A stretch of 5,013 nt of DNA from an uncultured Bacteroides sp. (lineage in GTDB: Bacteria > Bacteroidota > Bacteroidia > Bacteroidales > Bacteroidaceae). The notes under the pieces were generated by a model. The model ran no database searches, was not told the origin of the DNA, and saw nothing but the letters and a program-made list of their open reading frames with translations. Of this stretch, positions 1-5,013 are shown piece by piece. The position numbers and the translations under genes are program-made. Position 1 is the stretch's first letter; each line of letters opens with the position of its first letter. The DNA lies in the NCBI GenBank assembly GCA_900557355.1, contig USSR01000534.1, positions 1 to 5,013 of the forward strand. The letters run 5' to 3'.

Positions 1-1515
1 AGCGATGGATGCTTTGAATTCATTCAACTGGTTAGCCATGGCAGCATTGATAGCAATCATGGCAGCTGCACAGTTGGATGAAGAACCGGCTGCACGGAAC
101 TCAAAACGATTGCCGGTGAAAGCAAACGGAGAAGTACGGTTACGGTCTGTCGTGTCGAGGAGAATCTCTGGAATACGTCCGATTCCCAATTTAAGAGTTG
201 TTTTTTCTTCGGCAGTCATTTTATCGTCTCCTACCTGACGTACTATATCATCCAAAGTGGCAGATAATTGTCTGCCCAGGAATATGGATAAAATAGCGGG
301 TGGCGCTTCATTGGCACCTAGGCGGTGACTGTTACCTGCACTCATTATAGAAGCACGCAGTAAATTCTGGTTCTTATAAACCATCATTAATACGTTCACC
401 AGGAAGGTGAGGAAAAGCATGTTTCCTTTTGGATTCTTACCGGGAGCGAAAAGGTTGATGCCGGTATCTGTACAGAGTGACCAGTTATTGTGTTTTCCCG
501 AACCGTTAACACCACTGTAAGGCTTCTCATGCAGCAACACGGCAAAGTTATGTTTACGGGCAATACGCTTCATCAGGTCCATTACCAACTGATTATGATC
601 ATTGGCAAGGTTGGCATTCTCAAAGATTGGAGCCAATTCAAATTGGTTGGGGGCAACTTCGTTATGGCGTGTTTTTGCCGGAATTCCAAGTTTGTGGCAT
701 TCTATTTCCAGTTCTTTCATGAAAGCTGTTACCCGTGGGGGGATAGAACCGAAATAGTGGTCTTCCAACTGCTGGTCTTTTGCAGACGAATGTCCCATAA
801 GCGTGCGCCCGGTCAGACAAAGATCGGGACGGGCATTGTATAGGGCGGAATCTACCAGGAAATATTCCTGTTCCCATCCCAGATTCGTGAATACACGGGT
901 CACATTCTTATCGAATAACTGGCATACTTCCGTGGCAGCCTTGTCCACAGCACCCAGTGCTTTCAGTAATGGGGTCTTATAGTCCAGTGCTTCACCGGTA
1001 TAGGAGATAAAGATTGTGGGAATACACAATGTGGTATCTACAACGAAAGCGGGCGAAGAGACATCCCAAGCGGTATATCCGCGAGCTTCAAACGTATTAC
1101 GTATGCCTCCGTTAGGGAAAGAAGAAGCGTCCGGTTCCTGCTGGATCAGTAATTTGCCGGAAAAACGTTCGATTACATTTGAATTTTCTCCAAATTCGAT
1201 AAAACCGTCATGTTTCTCGGCAGTACCATCCGTCAGTGGCTGGAACCAGTGAGTGTAATGAGTGACATTCAAGGATTTTGCCCAACTCTTCATACCGTTT
1301 GCTATCAGGTCGGCTATCTCGCGGCTGATAGGGGTACCTTTTTCTATGGCGTCTGTCACAGCTTTGTAAGCTTCCCGGGGTAAGTACTCCTGCATTTTTT
1401 TGCGGTCAAACACATGACTTCCGTAATAATCGGATAATTTGTTCGAAGGGGTAGTAACTTCAAGAGGGCGCCGGTTGGCGAGCTCTTGCAAGGCGTAGAA
1501 TCTCATTTTTGACAT
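1..1515 (-). CDS. glnN: Type III glutamine synthetase (GSIII), N-terminal 505 residues, truncated by the window edge
   Basis: Glutamine synthetase condenses glutamate and ammonium to glutamine using ATP, in the cytoplasm, and is the main entry of ammonium into metabolism. I translated the minus strand from 1515 to 1 by hand: 505 codons stay open without a stop or frameshift. Family GSIII proteins are about 730 residues, as in the Bacteroides fragilis enzyme, so roughly 220 C-terminal residues lie outside. Visible motifs, in order: MSKMRFYALQELANRRP at the N-terminus; LGWEQEYFLVD at 212-222 (metal-binding Glu region); KTRHNEVAPNQFELAP at 281-296; HEKPYSGVNGSGKHNNW at 329-345 (the GS ATP-binding-type stretch, including the catalytic-site Gly/His region); GNSHRLGANEAP at 394-405; and NRTSPFAFTGNRFEFRAAGS at 459-478 (Arg and Glu active-site residues). 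The start at 1515 has an AAAGGAAGA ribosome binding site five bases upstream; an alternative ATG three codons in (1506) is less well spaced. The gene is divergent from the DUF5686 gene and has its own promoter. Some annotations call this gene glnA; the GSIII assignment itself is firm. Confidence 0.97.
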   Translation of the reverse strand, partial: MSKMRFYALQELANRRPLEVTTPSNKLSDYYGSHVFDRKKMQEYLPREAYKAVTDAIEKGTPISREIADLIANGMKSWAKSLNVTHYTHWFQPLTDGTAEKHDGFIEFGENSNVIERFSGKLLIQQEPDASSFPNGGIRNTFEARGYTAWDVSSPAFVVDTTLCIPTIFISYTGEALDYKTPLLKALGAVDKAATEVCQLFDKNVTRVFTNLGWEQEYFLVDSALYNARPDLCLTGRTLMGHSSAKDQQLEDHYFGSIPPRVTAFMKELEIECHKLGIPAKTRHNEVAPNQFELAPIFENANLANDHNQLVMDLMKRIARKHNFAVLLHEKPYSGVNGSGKHNNWSLCTDTGINLFAPGKNPKGNMLFLTFLVNVLMMVYKNQNLLRASIMSAGNSHRLGANEAPPAILSIFLGRQLSATLDDIVRQVGDDKMTAEEKTTLKLGIGRIPEILLDTTDRNRTSPFAFTGNRFEFRAAGSSSNCAAAMIAINAAMANQLNEFKASIA

Positions 1516-1520
1516 ACTTG

Positions 1521-1530
1521 TCTTCCTTTT
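1521..1530 (-). promoter_or_regulatory. Ribosome binding site of glnN
   Basis: Read on the minus strand this is AAAAGGAAGA, a purine-rich Shine-Dalgarno-like stretch ending five bases before the ATG at 1515-1513. It supports the chosen glnN start over the in-frame ATG at 1506. Confidence 0.7.
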
Positions 1531-1545
1531 GTTGATTGTTGGGTG

Positions 1546-1553
1546 CAAAATTA
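1546..1553 (-). promoter_or_regulatory. Predicted -7 element of the glnN promoter
   Basis: The minus strand reads TAATTTTG, an exact match to the Bacteroides housekeeping -7 consensus TAnnTTTG. It predicts a transcript starting near 1541 with a leader of about 25 bases that contains the ribosome binding site. I see no TTTG -33 element at the usual 19-21 base distance upstream; that zone is instead next to the GGGG/CCCC palindrome, which suggests an activator-dependent promoter. The element is seen in the sequence; the start site and activation are inferred. Confidence 0.6.
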
Positions 1554-1570
1554 TATGTTTTTTCTGGAAG

Positions 1571-1592
1571 TACCCCTATTTTTTAGGGGGTA
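1571..1592. promoter_or_regulatory. Palindromic operator candidate upstream of glnN
   Basis: The plus strand has left arm TACCCCTA (1571-1578) and right arm TAGGGGGTA (1584-1592), separated by five T. The arms are inverted copies apart from one extra G on the right. The centre lies about 41 bases upstream of the predicted glnN start site, the position typical of dimeric activators that contact RNA polymerase next to the -35/-33 region. It lies between two divergent genes and upstream of both predicted start sites, so a transcription terminator is unlikely. The binding protein is unknown; nitrogen control of glnN would be the obvious role but is not shown by the sequence. Confidence 0.5.
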
Positions 1593-1605
1593 TTCTTGAA
1601 AATAA

Positions 1606-1663
1606 TGCAATTTTTCTTGCAGATACCCCCTGAAAAGAGTTGCTTGTATTGCAAAAAGTGCAA
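1606..1663. repeat. Cluster of TGCAA words in the divergent intergenic region
   Basis: TGCAA or its complement TTGCA occurs at 1606-1610 and 1617-1621 (an inverted pair with a 6-base spacer), at 1649-1654 (TTGCAA, both orientations overlapping) and at 1659-1663; one more lies at 1544-1548 overlapping the glnN -7 element. The inverted pair could be a protein-binding site. The rest may be chance in AT-rich DNA. The stretch from about 1664 to 1770 holds nothing else that I can identify. Confidence 0.25.
1624..1631. promoter_or_regulatory. Third copy of the TACCCCCT half-site
   Basis: TACCCCCT here repeats the arm of the palindrome at 1571-1592 and, with its right arm (1584-1592), forms a perfect 8-base inverted repeat separated by 31 bases. 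It sits about 85 bases upstream of the predicted glnN start site, where a secondary binding site for the same regulator could lie. This is inferred from the repeated word alone. Confidence 0.35.
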
Positions 1664-1793
1664 ATTGTGATACTTGCTGTTTCTACTCTTGGGAGTATCA
1701 ATGCTGTATTGGAGCCAGATCTGGTACGGGCTTGGTATGTATTTGGTATATATTAAAAAAATGGCTATTCCTTCGTTTTACAACCTTTTTTTC

Positions 1794-1801
1794 TATATTT
1801 G
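1794..1801 (+). promoter_or_regulatory. Predicted -7 element of the DUF5686 gene promoter
   Basis: TATATTTG matches the Bacteroides -7 consensus TAnnTTTG exactly. A weak -33 candidate, TTCG (1772-1775), lies 18 bases upstream, one base short of the usual spacing and one mismatch from TTTG. The predicted start site near 1806 gives a leader of about 20 bases containing the GGAGG site. A second TATATTTG at 1808-1815 overlaps the ribosome binding site and is therefore less likely to be used. Confidence 0.5.
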
Positions 1802-1814
1802 TCCCTATATATTT

Positions 1815-1819
1815 GGAGG
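1815..1819 (+). promoter_or_regulatory. Ribosome binding site that fixes the TTG start at 1828
   Basis: GGAGG, a strong Shine-Dalgarno core, lies eight bases before an in-frame TTG at 1828-1830. Translation from there begins directly with a lysine and a hydrophobic signal sequence, whereas no in-frame ATG exists until 1948, beyond the signal peptide. Confidence 0.7.
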
Positions 1820-1827
1820 TATTATCG

Positions 1828-4047
1828 TTGAAACATGTCTTTTGTATAGGAACCTTGCTATGTCTTTTGCTTTCAGCTTGTCCGAAAGTGCACGCATCTT
1901 TTGTCCCTGACCCTTACAATGCGAAATTACTTTCTGCGGACTCTATTATGAAGAAGGTCATCTTCTTTGCCCCTTTTTATGAAAGTATTATCGACGACTA
2001 TAGAGCTGATCTTTATATTAAGGGAAAAGTGAATCTTCGCAAGAAAAATCATATTTTGCGCTTTATTCCTACCATGTTCCGTATCCGGAAAGGAGTGAGG
2101 GAATATATGATGGAGACTTATAGTGACTTGCATTTTACTGCTCCCGACACTTATGATCAGAAGGTAAAAGCGAGTGTCGGCACTTCTTCTGAGTTTTGGG
2201 AGCTGGATGGCAGGTTACCAGAATATTTTCATGTTAATGTCTATGCTTCTACCTTATTGTATGATAAGCTCCTTTCGCCTCTGGCTCCAAATGCAATGAA
2301 ATATTATTCTTATCATGTCGATTCCGTAATGGGTAAAGTGCATGATTTGCGATATAAGATTAGTTTCAAGCCGAAAAGCAAGAGTTTTCAGTTGGTGAGC
2401 GGGCACATGGTGGTCAGCGAGAATGTATGGAGTGTACGTGAGATGCATTTTAGCGGACGTTCTGAAATGTTGCGTTTCGACAATATGATACGTATGGGGG
2501 ATGTGGGTGAGTCGGATGAGTTCTTGCCTGTACATTATGATGTGGATGCTACTTTCCGCTTTTTGGGCAATGTGGTTGATGCTAATTATATTGCTGCTCT
2601 TGATTATAAAACCATTATTCAGAAAGACCCTTCACAGTTGGAGCGAAAGAGATTGAAAAGCAAGTATGATTTGTCGGAATCCTATACATTACGCAGTGAT
2701 ACGAATAGCTACAGGAAAGATAGTTCTTATTTCGAGAGCATACGTCCGATTCCGTTGACTGAACATGAACAGGATTTATATAAGGATTTCTTTTTGAGCC
2801 GTGATACTTCATATCGATATAAGAAACCCAAAAATAAGAATCTGGAATTCTGGGGGCAGATAGGTGATGCACTTATCAGCCGTTATACGGTGGACCTTTC
2901 GAAATTGGGAAGTGTCCGCTGTTCACCGCTTATCAATCCCTTCTTGCTGAGTTATAGCGGGAAGAATGGTTTTTCTTATCGGCAGGAATTTAAGTACAAC
3001 CGTATTTTTACGGGCGACCGTCTGTTGCGTCTCGTTCCCAGATTGGGTTATAACTTCAAGTATAATGAGTTTTATTGGTCTGTAAAGTCGGATTTTGATT
3101 ACTGGCCACGCAAGCGTGCAGCTCTTCATATCAGCGTAGGTAATGGTCACCGCATCTATAGTAGTAGGATGTTGGATGAATTGAAAAATATTCCGGATAG
3201 TGTTTTCGATTTTGATCAGGTGCAACTGGATTACTTTAATGACTTATACTTGCAGGTGCGCCATAGTTGGGAAATTGTAAATGGCTTGTCACTGGATGTT
3301 GGTTTCTCCATGCATAAGCGTACGGAAGCCAATCGCTCAATGTCTGTATCCACCAAGTCGGCTTCAAGAAGTGCGCCCTCTTCAGAAGTTTATCCTGATT
3401 GGACAGAGAAAATGCGTCATTCATACAATAGTTTTGCTCCGCGTGTCCGTCTGACGTGGACTCCCGGGCAATACTATTATATGAATGGTGATCGCAAAGT
3501 GAACTTACATTCCAAATATCCCAGTATTTCAGTGGACTGGGAGCGGGGCATCAATGGGGTTTTTAAGAGTACCGGTACCTATGAGCGTGTCGAAGTAGAT
3601 ATTCAGCACTCCATTCCTTTGGGATTGATGCGTGATTTTTACCTCCGCTTTGGATGGGGCGCTTTTACCAATCAAAAAGATATATACTTTGTGGATTTTG
3701 CTAACTTTACCCGTTCGAATCTTCCTGTAGGATGGAATGATGAAATTGGGGGAGTATTCCAGCTGCTTGACGGGCGGTGGTACAACTCCTCCCGTAAATA
3801 CCTTCGTGGGCATTTGACATACGAATCTCCTTTCCTGATGTTGCGCCATTTGGTGAAGTATACACAGCATGTGCTCAATGAGCGCCTTTATCTGAATGCT
3901 TTGGTTGTTCCGCATCTGAATCCTTATGTTGAGGTTGGCTATGGCATCGGTACCAATATTTTTGATTTCGGAGTCTTTGGCAGCTTTGCCAACTGGAAAT
4001 TTAAGGAGATAGGTTGCAAATTCACTTTTGAGTTGTTCAACCGATAG
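1828..4047 (+). CDS. DUF5686 family outer-membrane beta-barrel protein, exported, 739 residues
   Basis: Molecular function is not known. I place it in DUF5686, a Bacteroidetes family of envelope proteins, from its overall pattern. Residues 1-23 form a signal peptide (Lys2, hydrophobic core about 4-17) with a lipobox-like LSAC at 15-18 and an alternative signal peptidase I site after VHA (21-23). Residues about 38-330 form the periplasmic part, with DYRADLYIKG (57-66), SPLAP followed by MKYYSYHVDS (150-166) and SGHMVVSENVWSVREMHFSG (191-210), which resemble the conserved family blocks. From about 340 to the end, alternating aromatic and polar strands suggest a beta-barrel, including a Ser-rich probable loop at 504-520, and the final strand is GCKFTFELFNR. 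Many family members carry an N-terminal carboxypeptidase-regulatory-like domain; this one has no room for it. The TTG start is chosen for its GGAGG site; the frame stays open upstream to a TTG at 1732, but that has no evident ribosome binding site and lies before the predicted promoter. Single-gene unit, divergent from glnN and convergent with eno. Confidence 0.82.
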   Translation: MKHVFCIGTLLCLLLSACPKVHASFVPDPYNAKLLSADSIMKKVIFFAPFYESIIDDYRADLYIKGKVNLRKKNHILRFIPTMFRIRKGVREYMMETYSDLHFTAPDTYDQKVKASVGTSSEFWELDGRLPEYFHVNVYASTLLYDKLLSPLAPNAMKYYSYHVDSVMGKVHDLRYKISFKPKSKSFQLVSGHMVVSENVWSVREMHFSGRSEMLRFDNMIRMGDVGESDEFLPVHYDVDATFRFLGNVVDANYIAALDYKTIIQKDPSQLERKRLKSKYDLSESYTLRSDTNSYRKDSSYFESIRPIPLTEHEQDLYKDFFLSRDTSYRYKKPKNKNLEFWGQIGDALISRYTVDLSKLGSVRCSPLINPFLLSYSGKNGFSYRQEFKYNRIFTGDRLLRLVPRLGYNFKYNEFYWSVKSDFDYWPRKRAALHISVGNGHRIYSSRMLDELKNIPDSVFDFDQVQLDYFNDLYLQVRHSWEIVNGLSLDVGFSMHKRTEANRSMSVSTKSASRSAPSSEVYPDWTEKMRHSYNSFAPRVRLTWTPGQYYYMNGDRKVNLHSKYPSISVDWERGINGVFKSTGTYERVEVDIQHSIPLGLMRDFYLRFGWGAFTNQKDIYFVDFANFTRSNLPVGWNDEIGGVFQLLDGRWYNSSRKYLRGHLTYESPFLMLRHLVKYTQHVLNERLYLNALVVPHLNPYVEVGYGIGTNIFDFGVFGSFANWKFKEIGCKFTFELFNR

Positions 4048-4118
4048 TTTCTGAAACCAGTTGCTGTAGTAGGTCCTTTAAGGTGGTAGATTGATTGGTG
4101 ATTTTAAGGTTAAAGAAG

Positions 4119-4154
4119 AGGAGGGGCAGACCTTAGTTTTGGTTCGCCCCTCTT
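4119..4154. terminator. Convergent hairpin terminator between the DUF5686 gene and eno
   Basis: GAGGGGC (4121-4127) pairs with GCCCCTC (4146-4152), extended by a G-T and an A-T pair to nine base pairs. Inside the loop, ACC and GGT can pair again, leaving an 8-base loop. It begins 72 bases after the stop of the DUF5686 gene and ends 6 bases before the stop end of eno, so it can serve both strands. The T-tracts are weak on both sides (TTGCAATTTATTT on plus, CTCTTCTTT on minus), so termination strength is uncertain. The rest of the 112-base gap shows nothing else. Confidence 0.65.
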
Positions 4155-4159
4155 GCAAT

Positions 4160-5013
<854 letters not shown>

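Noticed and set aside
490..843. Open 117-codon plus-strand frame opposite glnN
   Set aside because: It lies fully antisense to a well-conserved GSIII reading frame, has no ribosome binding site or recognisable product, and is explained by codon bias of the real gene.
1571..1592. Reading the GGGG/CCCC palindrome with its T-run as a terminator
   Set aside because: Both flanking genes are transcribed away from it, so no transcript would be expected to end there, and its position fits an operator.
1732..1827. N-terminal extension of the DUF5686 protein from TTG at 1732
   Set aside because: No ribosome binding site precedes 1732, the best promoter element lies downstream of it, and the extension would bury a normal signal peptide 32 residues into the protein.
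1674..1910. 78-codon plus-strand frame overlapping the start of the DUF5686 gene, rich in hydrophobic residues
   Set aside because: It overlaps the predicted promoter and signal-peptide codons in another frame, lacks a ribosome binding site, and its hydrophobicity reflects T-rich DNA. A leader peptide was considered but nothing supports it.
3529..3915. Open 128-codon minus-strand frame inside the DUF5686 gene
   Set aside because: It overlaps the barrel-encoding region of a clearly coding frame and shows no start signal or recognisable protein.
4047..4057. GTTTC-T-GAAAC inverted repeat at the stop of the DUF5686 gene
   Set aside because: The single-base spacer is too short for a hairpin and the position overlaps the stop codon; the GC-rich hairpin at 4119-4154 is a far better terminator.

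Overview
This window reads as a piece of a Bacteroides-type (Bacteroidales) chromosome. The evidence is a type III glutamine synthetase, a large outer-membrane protein of the Bacteroidetes-restricted DUF5686 family, promoter-like elements matching the Bacteroides -7 consensus TAnnTTTG, and an enolase of bacterial type. No mobile element, CRISPR array, tRNA or rRNA was seen.

Layout: (1) positions 1-1515, minus strand: the first 505 codons of glnN (type III glutamine synthetase), running off the left edge with no stop in the window. (2) Positions 1516-1827: a 312-bp divergent intergenic region. It holds a good -7 element and ribosome binding site for glnN, a 22-bp palindrome with GGGG/CCCC-containing arms just upstream of that promoter, a third copy of the same half-site further out, several TGCAA words, and the promoter and GGAGG ribosome binding site of the gene on the other side. 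(3) Positions 1828-4047, plus strand: a 739-residue exported protein that I place in the DUF5686 family (N-terminal periplasmic domain followed by a beta-barrel), most likely starting at a TTG codon. (4) Positions 4048-4159: a 112-bp convergent gap with a GC-rich hairpin that can serve as a shared terminator. (5) Positions 4160-5013, minus strand: the C-terminal two thirds of enolase (eno), running off the right edge.

The three genes are separate transcription units by orientation: glnN and the DUF5686 gene are divergent, and the DUF5686 gene and eno are convergent. glnN assimilates ammonium and eno is a core glycolytic enzyme. Nothing in the sequence ties the envelope protein to either pathway. 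The window is largely housekeeping. The part that deserves most attention is the operator-like palindrome at the glnN promoter, not a new multi-gene system.
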